From Calothrix sp. FI2-JRJ7 (GTDB lineage Bacteria; Cyanobacteriota; Cyanobacteriia; Cyanobacteriales; Nostocaceae), in the NCBI GenBank assembly GCA_019359675.1, contig JAHHGX010000064.1, forward strand, positions 1-64,000: a stretch of 64,000 nt of DNA, in the 5' to 3' direction. Below the pieces are notes generated by a model, which ran no database searches, was not told the DNA's origin, and was given only the letters and a program-made list of their open reading frames with translations. Positions 54,393-62,011 of the stretch are shown here, one piece after another (the stretch's first letter is position 1; each line of letters begins with the position of its first letter). Both the position numbers and the translations under genes were made by a program.

Positions 54393-55037
54393 TCACCCAT
54401 TGTTTTTTAAACCTTGTTCAAATTCATCAATACATTCAACCAAGTCTGTAATTACAGCACATCGTTCTAATAATGAAATGTCTAAATCTGGTAAGAACTC
54501 ACTTTTTGTAATACGTTCGTAACCATATGTATCTATAAAACGTAATGGTGTTTCTTCTCGTAGATGGTATAGACTAAAACCATTAATTTTCCACATCCAA
54601 ACTTCTGTTACCCCCAAACGTCGATATACTTCTAGCTTCTCAACGTTACCGCTTGTAATATTTATTTCAATAACAAGGTCTGGGATACTTTTTTCATCTC
54701 CTATACAATAGCACTCATCTGGTTCAGCACCTGCTTTTTTAGCTTTATTTTTAAAAGTAGAACTACCCATAGGTACACAACGAATGCGCTTGCTGTAGAA
54801 GAAGCGTTCCAGCAGCATACCTGTATTTGATTTTACTTTTTCATGTCTAATTGACGGTGACACAATTTCTAATACTCCATCCAAGTAAGTAACGCGATAG
54901 TGTAAATTATCTTCTAATTTTGCTATAAGCGCTTCATAACTTTCCCAACTAACGCCACTGGTAATAAACCTTTGCTCTGGGTCATCTATATAGCCTATCT
55001 CTGAGTCAGAAATGATTTCTTTAAGGCTAACTACCAT
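54393..55037 (-). CDS. Uma2 family (DUF820) PDDEXK endonuclease-like protein
   Basis: A 214-residue intact Uma2 member: ISDSEIGYIDDPEQRFITSGVSWESYEALIAKL, YRVTYLDGVLEIVSPSIRHE, then DECYCIGDEKSIPDLVIEINITSGNVEKLEVYRRLGVTEVWMW with the nuclease D, E-x-N/D residues. It differs from the copy at 27344, so it is a separate lineage. It is embedded between decayed fragments and is the only intact gene in the 53.6-57.0 kb graveyard. Confidence 0.88.
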   Translation of the reverse strand: MVVSLKEIISDSEIGYIDDPEQRFITSGVSWESYEALIAKLEDNLHYRVTYLDGVLEIVSPSIRHEKVKSNTGMLLERFFYSKRIRCVPMGSSTFKNKAKKAGAEPDECYCIGDEKSIPDLVIEINITSGNVEKLEVYRRLGVTEVWMWKINGFSLYHLREETPLRFIDTYGYERITKSEFLPDLDISLLERCAVITDLVECIDEFEQGLKNNG

Positions 55038-55129
55038 AAATTTTTCCTTATTTTATACTATCTAAGTATATCTATTTTAATGTGCAAAGTAAAAACATAA
55101 CAGCTTAACACAGTATATCAAGAAAGATA

Positions 55130-55268
55130 TTTACCACAGAGTCATAGAGGACACAGAGGGAAGATTGGCAACGGATGATGAACAGATGTAACGAATGAGT
55201 GATTGGTTACAAAAAAGTTTGGTTATCTAAAAATAAGCTATCCGTTACATCCGTTGTATCCGTTGCAA
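55130..55268. repeat. CCACAGAG / CAACGGATG composite repeat with inverted partner
   Basis: TTACCACAGAGTCATAGAGG and GCAACGGATGATGAACAGATGTAACG near 55130-55195 match the repeat after accD. CCGTTACATCCGTTGTATCCGTTGC near 55241-55265 is the inverse arm. It lies just downstream of the leftward VWA remnant. Confidence 0.65.
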
Positions 55269-55270
55269 AT

Positions 55271-55770
55271 TTACCGTATCTTCTGTGCTACCCATTCAGC
55301 TAATTCTCCTGGAGTCATTGCCCCAACACTGGCGCCAAGGTTAACCATTTGTTGCGCTATATCACGGTCATAATTGGGTTTAGCTTGTTCATCTAAAGCA
55401 GCAAGTCCCAGCAATGTTACACCACTTTCGATTAAGTTTTTAGTGGTGGTTAGTAATTGCTGCACTGGCGCCCCTTCAAAGAAGTCTGTAATTAATATAA
55501 CAATAGTGTTGCGGGGATTCTCAACTAAAGTAGCAGCGTAGGCAAGTGCTTTACCAATATCTGTACCACCACCTAGCTGTACTTTCATGATTGTTTCTAC
55601 TGGGTCTGAACAATCTTCAGTAACGTCTACTATTGAAGTGTCGAATAAACAAAGGTGAGTGCGTACTTGTTTTAAGCCAAAGAATATTGCCGCAGTTACT
55701 GCTGCATGAATTACACTATCGAGCATACTGCCTGACTCATCAACCAAAATAATAATTTGCCAACGGTCGA
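55271..55770 (-). pseudogene. VWA-domain protein, C-terminal fragment
   Basis: The minus strand encodes WQIIILVDESGSMLDSVIHAAVTAAIFFGL, VRTHLCLFDTSIVDVTED, VQLGGGTDIGKALAYAATLV and VILITDFFEG. These give a complete MIDAS set (DxSGS, T in GGGTD, and D). The usual long N-terminal region of the MoxR-associated VWA protein is missing. The fragment begins at a junction near 55770, where it meets an AlbA_2-type fragment in another frame. It could be expressed as a free VWA domain but lacks a proper start. Confidence 0.75.
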
Positions 55771-56090
55771 GATGGCACCGTGCGGTCGCCACCGTAACGT
55801 TCTATAAGCTGACGTAGGCGTTCCCGTTCCAAAGGGCCAAAGTCAGCTACCGATGAACCCGTTACTGGTAATGACGAGTAATCTATAATACCTAAATCTG
55901 ACTGACGACTAGCGAATTCGTGGGGATAGAAGGGCGCACATTGAGGAGTTCCATCAGATTGAAGGCGCCGCCGTTGTAACAAACCGTCAGAAGTTGCAAC
56001 TAAGCGAGAAGATTTAGGAACTTCAATCCGGGCAACAGTATGACCTTCTTCTTGAAGTGCTGTAATATCATGTCCGGGGGCACACCCATA
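55770..56090 (-). pseudogene. Fragment of an AlbA_2/RecG-like DNA-binding-domain protein
   Basis: The minus strand reads HDITALQEEGHTVARIEVPKSSRLVATSDGLLQRRRLQSDG, then FYPHEFASRQSDLGIIDYSSLP and GPLERERLRQLIERYGGD. I recognise the pattern of AlbA_2-type ATP-binding/HTH proteins (ATSDG-x5-RR, PF-x2-HE-x2-RQ-x2-LG). Both ends are lost: it joins the VWA fragment on one side and an IS630 stub on the other. The family call rests on motif memory. Confidence 0.55.
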
Positions 56091-56135
56091 GTAAAATGAA
56101 TTATGTACGCTTTGTTGCAAGCATCTACCGTACCA

Positions 56136-56263
56136 ATGCCAAAACGTATTAGTATAGAGTCGCATCTATCATTAACCGAGTTAGAACAGCGTTACCGTCA
56201 AGCATTCATATGGTGTGGAGAGAAGCCATTATCAAATTATCTGGCTACTAGCGTCTGGAAGGA
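56136..56263 (+). mobile_element. IS630-family transposase, N-terminal stub
   Basis: The plus strand encodes MPKRISIESHLSLTELEQRYRQA, then after a one-base frameshift GVERSHYQIIWLLASGR, the standard N-terminus of IS630-type transposases in cyanobacteria. The sequence stops there without the HTH continuation or DDE domain. I saw no flanking TA-bounded terminal repeats. It marks past transposition at the junction of the AlbA_2 and DUF5682-like fragments. Confidence 0.7.
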
Positions 56264-56439
56264 GTAGTATCAGTCGGCGCCGCATTTAAACTCCACAGTA
56301 CACCACAAGCGGTGCCGCGTAGTAAAGGAGTTTGTGTAGAATCTATATTGACTCGCTGTAATATACTAATAAATTCATCGCGGTAAGGCTGATGACAGCA
56401 ACAGAATTTTCTCAAACAGGTAGTACTTCGCTCATACAA
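56264..56439 (-). pseudogene. Short fragment, possibly of a DUF5682-like protein
   Basis: The minus strand reads CCCHQPYRDEFISILQRVNIDSTQTPLLRGTACGVLWSLNAAP before running into the IS630 stub. The LPLLRG-A-x-G-x-LW pattern recalls the C-terminal region of DUF5682 proteins, which sit in the same operons as the MoxR, SWIM and VWA proteins. This is a tentative match based on context. Confidence 0.35.
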
Positions 56440-57003
56440 TCCTATAAAGCATTGATTTTTGACTGTGATGGAACGCTTGCAAATACCTTACCCGTACACT
56501 TCCAAGCGTGGTCTGTGTCTATTGAACAACTTTGGCGCCAAGTTGACTGAAGAATGGTTTTATCAACACTGTGGAACTTCTGCATTAGAGATGATTGAGT
56601 TACTTAACAGCCAGTTTTACTATGAGCTTGATTCAGCTTTACTCAATGCCGAGCGAAAAAAATGTTATCAATCTATGATTCATACAGTCGAAGAAATCCA
56701 GGAAATTGCAGAAATAGCGCGCGCTAATTACGGTAAAGTACCGATTTTGTTGCATCTGGTAGTGAAGGTGCGATTGTGCAAGCAACTCTCGAGGTTTTGA
56801 AACTTCGTCATTTGTTTGACACAGTTGTTAGTGTTGATGATGTCAGCAGAGGCAAACCTGAACCAGATATTTTTCTGCTTGCAGCTAAACGTTTAGGAGT
56901 TGCTCCCGAAGATTGTATTGTCTACGAAGACAGCGATAGCGGGTTAGAAGCTGCACAAAGAGCCGGAATGCATTTTGTTGATGTGCGTACTTTAGCACAA
57001 TAG
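56392..57003 (+). pseudogene. HAD-superfamily phosphatase (beta-phosphoglucomutase-like), two frameshifts
   Basis: Frame one gives YKALIFDCDGTLANTLPVHFQAWSVSIEQ, with the HAD motif DxDGTL, then a stop. Frame two (from about 56530) reads FGAKLTEEWFYQHCGTSALEMIELL through EIAEIARANYGKVP. Frame three reads VASGSEGAIVQATLEVLKLRHLFDTVVSVDD, GKPEPDIFLLAAKRLGVAPEDCIVYEDSDSGLEAAQRAGM to a normal end. Two single-base lesions (near 56530 and 56748) break an otherwise complete 200-residue phosphatase. AAGG precedes the ATG. Confidence 0.88.
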
Positions 57004-57077
57004 TTGTAGAATTGTTGTGTAGAGGTTGAATTTATGAAACTTGGCGCTAACTTCACCCAAACGCGCGTTACTTCCAT

Positions 57078-57605
57078 TTACAACTTAAAATCTTCAAAGC
57101 TAACTGTAAAACCATTTCCTTGAGGAGAAGCGCACATAAATCCAACTTGTAATGTTTCAGTCTCTGTTAAATATGCCATACGCAGCATTGTATAATCATT
57201 GCCATCCAATGAGTAGTAAGCTTCTATAGCTTCTTTATGGCGTTTTAGTCTTAACCAAGTTGAAGTCGGGTTTTGAGGCAGTGGTACGACTGACCAGTCC
57301 GAATAGTCGCGCGTAACAACAACGCTTGCTTGTTGCACTTCATCAACAAACTCAATTCCACATTTAAGCCAAGTTTTTTCGTCTTGCCTAACCATTAGTC
57401 CAGCTTGGTCAAATAAGGATTCATACTCACCTATAATTTTTGTTTCGATGATAAAATCCCCTGTAATCTCTTTGTAGTAAAAATGACCATCGTCACGAAT
57501 GAAACCATAGTGAGTACGGCGCCAGAAATCTGTTTTGGCGCCAGTTGTGACTCGAATAAGACCATCGGTTGTAAAGAAAGCAGGGGGTTCATTATACCAT
57601 TGCAT
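57078..57605 (-). CDS. DUF1349 family protein
   Basis: The 175-residue protein begins MQWYNEPPAFFTTDGLIRVTTGAKTDFWRRTHYGF and continues with beta-rich sequence. FYYKEITGDFIIETKIIGEYESLFDQAGLMVRQDEKTWLKCGIEFVD and VGFMCASPQGNGFTVSFEDF are characteristic of DUF1349, a concanavalin-like jelly-roll. The fold suggests carbohydrate binding, with no enzymatic residue known. It stands alone in a leftward orientation. Confidence 0.9.
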   Translation of the reverse strand: MQWYNEPPAFFTTDGLIRVTTGAKTDFWRRTHYGFIRDDGHFYYKEITGDFIIETKIIGEYESLFDQAGLMVRQDEKTWLKCGIEFVDEVQQASVVVTRDYSDWSVVPLPQNPTSTWLRLKRHKEAIEAYYSLDGNDYTMLRMAYLTETETLQVGFMCASPQGNGFTVSFEDFKL

Positions 57606-57812
57606 ATTTGTACTAGTAAGGTTAAGTTCACAACTAAGACCATATTAAAAGGTTAATGTGAAAAAAGTAGAACTTCTTTGCAGTATTTTTGGGCTTTGCT
57701 GCGTTTTTACTTGAATCAACACAAAGAGCAAAAAGGCGCCGACTTTCTTGCACTATTGAGCAAGAGATTTTGTTGCTTCCACTAAATTTAAAATGATTCT
57801 GTGTATAGCAAA

Positions 57813-58730
57813 TTACTCCGAATCCAAAGCGCAAAGTGACTGCTTAGCCATCTGCTTGTATTCATCCAAGCCCGACTTCAACGCAAATTCTGCGATTGCG
57901 ATTGGATAAGAAGCAGTTAGTTCAATTACATGCTCTGCCATCTTTGGCCAAACGTGCCCACCAGCTTTGGCGTATGCCAAGATCACTTTATCAAGAGCGT
58001 CTTTACCGAACGTGCGGTAGTGGGCAACAAAATCAATCGCTCGGTCAGTGACAGCTGCTTCAGTCCAGTCAATAAAGCCGATAACTTGTGCCTGTACATC
58101 AATAAAAATATGCCCAGCATGTAAATCACCATGAGTCAACGCCGTATCTTCCGGCCAAAGCACATCACTTTCGAGCCAATTTTGCCAGCGGTTCCATAAT
58201 TTTTCATCAATGGTAAACTCGCACTTTACCGTATCCATTCTTTGCTTCATCCTCAGACGCGCGTCCTCGACGGTTTCAACCGGAAGACCAACCGCGCGTG
58301 CTTTCTCAATACTAACTTGATGAAGAGAAACCAAGCCCCTAGCCAGAGATTCATGGAATTGATTAGGCACGTTGGTTTCGTCAATTTCCCAAATATAGGC
58401 TTTTGCTTCGGAATCAATCGTGCCAGCAGGCACGCCATTTAATGCTTTATAAGCAATAAGTTCATCCGTAGAAACAACCCATCGCGGCACCTCCACAGCT
58501 AAAAGAGGAGCAATTAGCTCTAGCGTGCGTTTTTCCTTGTCTACCAATGGCAAAACATCTTCTCGCCTCGGAAAACGTAAAATCCAGCGTTCTCCCTGAC
58601 TATCTGTCGCCAACACGACTTGAAAATCAAGCCCCGATTCATTGAATTGTAGCGAATCTGGTTGTATCCTCAAACCGTGTTTATCGGCTAACTCAAGTAC
58701 TTCTTGCTGTGTTTTTATATTTTCGCTCAT
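57813..58730 (-). CDS. Macrolide 2'-phosphotransferase-like aminoglycoside/antibiotic kinase
   Basis: A 305-residue kinase of the APH superfamily, closest in pattern to Mph enzymes. It opens LELADKHGLRIQPDSLQFNESGLDFQVVLATDSQGERWILRFPRR. The catalytic loop is LTHGDLHAGHIFID and the metal-binding motif GFIDWTEAAVTDRAIDFVAHY. I choose ATG 58730 with AAGGTG about 10 bases upstream. A GTG at 58745 is in frame. Base composition is visibly richer in G+C than its neighbours, it has no GGCGCC and one of the rare GATC sites, which suggests transfer. Resistance activity is inferred only. Confidence 0.85.
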   Translation of the reverse strand: MSENIKTQQEVLELADKHGLRIQPDSLQFNESGLDFQVVLATDSQGERWILRFPRREDVLPLVDKEKRTLELIAPLLAVEVPRWVVSTDELIAYKALNGVPAGTIDSEAKAYIWEIDETNVPNQFHESLARGLVSLHQVSIEKARAVGLPVETVEDARLRMKQRMDTVKCEFTIDEKLWNRWQNWLESDVLWPEDTALTHGDLHAGHIFIDVQAQVIGFIDWTEAAVTDRAIDFVAHYRTFGKDALDKVILAYAKAGGHVWPKMAEHVIELTASYPIAIAEFALKSGLDEYKQMAKQSLCALDSE

Positions 58731-58753
58731 ATATTTAATTATCACACCTTTTT

Positions 58754-58783
58754 AATTATATACTACAAATGTAGTATATAATT
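58754..58783. promoter_or_regulatory. Perfect 14-bp inverted repeat, BlaI/MecI/CopY-like operator
   Basis: AATTATATACTACA and TGTAGTATATAATT flank a 2-base AA centre, midway between the divergent kinase and MFS genes. The core TACTACA-AA-TGTAGTA follows the TACAnnTGTA rule of BlaI/MecI/CopY repressors. TATAAT-like hexamers overlap the outer arms in both directions, so one bound repressor could close both promoters. No such repressor is encoded in this window. Confidence 0.7.
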
Positions 58784-58805
58784 TATCGAATCTAATGTTC
58801 GTTCA

Positions 58806-59969
58806 ATGTTAATAATTAGCTTAATCGTTGCGGAATCATTGTCACTATTAGGAAATCAAATTGCGGCTGTTGCAATTCCTATACTAGTATTACAATATAC
58901 TCACTCTCCCTTGGCTGCTGGAATTGCCAGTGTTGGCAACATCATCCCGATAGTATTGGCTGCTATTGTAGGTGGAGGTGCAATTGATAGATTTGGCGCC
59001 TGGAATACCAGCGTCACAGCAGATATACTGAGTTTTCTTTCTGTTCTCGCCTTGCCATTAGCTTTTATTTACTTTGATGAAGTTTCTCCATTATTGATTT
59101 TTCTATTAGTATTTTTAGGAGCGCTGTTTGACCCGACAGGAACATCAGCTAGACAAACATTAGTACCAAGTTTGGCTTCTTTATCAGGCAAGTCATTGGA
59201 AAAAATCAACTCATGGCGAGGGGGACTTGAAAATGGGGCTGATTTTCTTGGCCCAATTATCGGTGTTGGTTTGATTAGTGCTACTGGAATAATCAATACC
59301 TTTTTTATTAATGCCGCTACTTTTTTACTCAGTGCAGGTATATTTTTGATTGCAATACCAAGACGAGTTCAAGCGTCACGAGGCGCCGAAGATGTTGCAC
59401 TATCAGGTATAAAGTTTATCTTTAAACACCCTCAAATTAGAACTTTAGCAATTGTTGGTATGATTGCGAATTTTGTTATCCTGCCATTTTTGAGCTTGCT
59501 TTTACCTGTGTTGGCGACGAGTAAGTTTAGTAGCAATACATTACTTGGCATTAGCTTATCAGTGTTTGGGTTAGCTGCAACAATTGGTGCATCATCTTTC
59601 TCACTGCTTTCCAATAAATTTTCACGATTTCAAATTTACTATGGTGGGTTACTTTTAACAGGAGGTTCTATTATGCTTGGCGCCTTTGCCACTAATCAGT
59701 ACCAAGTCATATTATCCACAGGTTTAGCCGGCTTGTTGTTAGGAGCGGGTAATCCTTTGTCCCAAACTATTTTGCTTGAAGTAACACCAGAAATGATAGC
59801 GGGAAAAGTTTTTACCTCATTTAATGCTATTCACTTTATTGGTGGTCCTTTTGGCTTGTTATTGGCTGGCGTTATGACCGAGTTATTGAATGTTGAACAG
59901 GTGCTTGTACAGTTTGGTTGCTTGCTAATAGCATTAGCCATTTTTGGTTGTTACACAGACCATTACTAA
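58806..59969 (+). CDS. MFS-type exporter (macrolide-efflux-like)
   Basis: The 387-residue protein has about eleven to twelve hydrophobic segments. The N-terminus LIVAESLSLLGNQIAAVAIPILVLQYTHSPLAAGIASVGNIIPIVLAAIVGG (described from residues 6-57) and the loop DRFGAWNTSVTADILSF match Mef/enterobactin-exporter-like MFS proteins. FDPTGTSARQTLVPSLA and SWRGGLENGADFLGPIIGVGL are further family marks. It is divergent from the kinase gene across a shared operator. Drug export is inferred. Confidence 0.85.
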   Translation: MLIISLIVAESLSLLGNQIAAVAIPILVLQYTHSPLAAGIASVGNIIPIVLAAIVGGGAIDRFGAWNTSVTADILSFLSVLALPLAFIYFDEVSPLLIFLLVFLGALFDPTGTSARQTLVPSLASLSGKSLEKINSWRGGLENGADFLGPIIGVGLISATGIINTFFINAATFLLSAGIFLIAIPRRVQASRGAEDVALSGIKFIFKHPQIRTLAIVGMIANFVILPFLSLLLPVLATSKFSSNTLLGISLSVFGLAATIGASSFSLLSNKFSRFQIYYGGLLLTGGSIMLGAFATNQYQVILSTGLAGLLLGAGNPLSQTILLEVTPEMIAGKVFTSFNAIHFIGGPFGLLLAGVMTELLNVEQVLVQFGCLLIALAIFGCYTDHY

Positions 59970-59986
59970 GTTAATATTATTTTTCA

Positions 59987-60487
59987 TTGACTTATCGTTC
60001 AGTCATAAATTATAATACTTGTACTAAACTTGTATTAATAGCTCCTGGACTTTCTGGTTCTCAGCCTTCACAAGATGTAGAAGAGTGGTTTAAGCGGGTG
60101 AGAAAAGCGGCGCCAGATGCAGAAAAAATGACTCAGCTTGCATTAGACCATGCTGTTCACAATGTTGTGATGTCAAGTCCACAGCAAGAATTGGTAGTAG
60201 CAATGACCAAGCACAACATAGAGCGCTCATTTGAGTGGAAAACTTTTGAGATGCTTTGGGCACAACCCCCAACTATCGAACGTTTAGGTGAAATTCAAAC
60301 GAAAACCCTATTTATCATCGGTACGGAGGACATGAAAGACAACTTGCACACCGCAAAGTTGTTCAAGCAAGTTCCCAATATTTGCTTTGCCTGGATTGAT
60401 GGCGCCGACCATACACCAATATTGACTCACCCAGACGAAGTTTCTAGCCTAATTCTCAATTTTCGCGCGCAAGTAATAAAGCTGTAG
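59987..60487 (+). pseudogene. Alpha/beta hydrolase, N-terminally truncated
   Basis: The frame (nominal TTG start) encodes KLVLIAPGLSGSQPSQDVEEWFKRVRKAA, then a helical cap. IQTKTLFIIGTEDMKDNLHTAKLFKQVP carries the catalytic Asp position and FAWIDGADHTPILTHPDEVSSLI the catalytic His. The first half of the fold, including the G-x-S-x-G nucleophile, is missing; the sequence begins right after it. A remnant, or the result of a deletion at the MFS 3' end. Confidence 0.78.
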
Positions 60488-60560
60488 CACAGGCGCAAGT
60501 AATAAAGCTGTAGCACAGGCATGATAATACACCGTAGCACAGGTCGGAAAGCCTGTGCAG
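60468..60560. repeat. Tandem 26-base repeat plus CACAGGC palindromes
   Basis: GCAAGTAATAAAGCTGTAGCACAGGC occurs twice in direct tandem (from about 60468 and 60494), duplicating the 3' end of the hydrolase remnant. GTAGCACAGGTCGG and GCCTGTGCAG arms follow. It is a recent slippage or recombination product. Confidence 0.7.
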
Positions 60561-60583
60561 CAATTCTTTTTACCACAGAGGCA

Positions 60584-60614
60584 CGTAGAGACGGCGATTA
60601 ATCGCGTCTCTACA
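60584..60614. repeat. GTAGAGACGGCGATTAATCGCGTCTCTAC palindrome
   Basis: A near-perfect inverted repeat of the GTAGAGAC family with a central GATTAATC. It lies in the 430-base gap before the VOC gene. That gap also carries a short broken frame at 60781-60879 (MKITAHR, TAA, then LTQPGELIALIKNLESNNTE). Confidence 0.7.
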
Positions 60615-60919
60615 CAGAGATTTGAGATTAAGTATATATCAGCCCTAAGACTGATGTATAATCGTTGCCTTCTGATATATACTAGATATCTGGTGCTGCC
60701 CAAGTGTTTTTCGATATTTTTGACCGAATTTAATTTTTGTGTGTTACATTGTAATATAGATTTTTTTAGGTTGATAAAGTCATGAAAATTACCGCTCATC
60801 GCTAACTAACTCAACCAGGTGAGCTTATTGCTTTGATTAAAAATCTTGAAAGTAATAATACAGAAGTTTTGGAGGACTAACAACTTTTTTGTTCGCTGTC
60901 CCACACTCATGAGTTTAAA

Positions 60920-61318
60920 ATGCAAATTACTTCTTCACCTATCTCACTCAACGTGGATGATGTTACGGCATCAGGCGCCTTTGTCAAGAAACACTTCGGA
61001 TTCAATGAAGACATGTCAGCCGACGGGTTTGTATCTCTCTCTAGACAAGATGCTGGTTTCAACCTTATTTTCCTTCAAACTGGGCTAAAAACTTTTAAAC
61101 CAACCCATATGCGCGGACATCAAGCAGATGGTTTGCTAATTGTCTTTGTGGTGGATGACATCGATAGCGAATATAGCCGATTACAAAAAGAAGGGGCGCC
61201 AATTATAACGCCAATAGAAACCGAACCTTGGGGTGAGAGATTTTTTCAGGTCAAAGACCCAAACGGTATAATCATTCAACTTGTTCAGTGGATTACCGAG
61301 CCAAACTCACAATCATAA
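60920..61318 (+). CDS. VOC superfamily protein (bleomycin-resistance/glyoxalase type)
   Basis: A 132-residue single-domain VOC protein: ISLNVDDVTASGAFVKKHFGFNEDMSADGFVSL gives the first module. LIVFVVDDIDSEYSRLQKEGAPIITPIETEPWGERFFQVKDPNGIIIQLVQW gives the second, with PWGER-F-V-DPNG-x-x-x-Q. The last metal ligand is Gln instead of Glu, as in binding (non-enzymatic) members. It lies in a cluster of detoxification-type genes. Confidence 0.88.
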   Translation: MQITSSPISLNVDDVTASGAFVKKHFGFNEDMSADGFVSLSRQDAGFNLIFLQTGLKTFKPTHMRGHQADGLLIVFVVDDIDSEYSRLQKEGAPIITPIETEPWGERFFQVKDPNGIIIQLVQWITEPNSQS

Positions 61319-61466
61319 TATTGTGTTATTAATTATTGGCGCCTATTTTAAATCTCTCTTCTCTGTGCCCTCTGCGCCTCTGTGGTAAATACAGGGTAAA
61401 GATTATTACCACAGAGACACAGAGTTAACAGAGATAAGAATTCAAGGAGTTAAAAAAGGATTAATA

Positions 61467-61955
61467 TGTGCGAACTGAAATATTTTGTAGCTTGTACGGT
61501 AGATAAATTCATTGCCTGTAAAGACGATTCATATGACTTCTTTCTTATGGAAGGAGAACAAGTCGCTTATTTACATGAAAATTTTCCTGAAACAATTCCA
61601 GCTTTAAGCGCGCGAAAAACTAGGGATAAATGCCGAGAATAAATGCTTTGATGTTGTTTTAATGGGACGCAAGACATACGAAGTAGGGTTAAAAGATGGA
61701 ATTAGCAACCCTTACCCGCAGATGAGGCAATACGTTTTCTCTCACACCCTAAAAGAAACTCCAGACAAAATAGATTTTTTTAGCAAACTAGGATTTAAAT
61801 TCAATACTCAATTTACTGACGATACTGCCACTAGCATGATTGTGGGGGAGGATATATTCGTTATGCTCTTGACTTACGATAAGTTAAAAACTTTTACTCC
61901 CAAAGAAATTGATACTTCTCTGAAGGAAAGGTTTGCTCGTAGGTTAGAAGGATAA
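61467..61955 (+). pseudogene. Chimeric remnant: DHFR-like reductase fused to a VOC fragment
   Basis: From 61467 the frame reads MCELKYFVACTVDKFIACKDDSYDFFL and [11 protein letters not shown], then stops after a frameshift near 61615. The other frame continues [49 protein letters not shown], clearly a RibD/DHFR-like reductase. Directly after, without a stop, comes [48 protein letters not shown], which is the first half of a VOC-family protein. Two neighbouring genes were fused by deletion, and the first is also frameshifted. Confidence 0.82.
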
Positions 61956-62011
61956 TATGGTATTAAATAGTACAAAAAAAACAAAAATATCTTGACTTTT
62001 GCCTTGCTGTA

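Noticed and set aside
56091-56165. Leftward frame beginning MRLYTNTFWHWYG as part of the AlbA_2-type protein
   Set aside because: It is the antisense of the IS630 transposase start on the plus strand; the real fragment begins near 56090.
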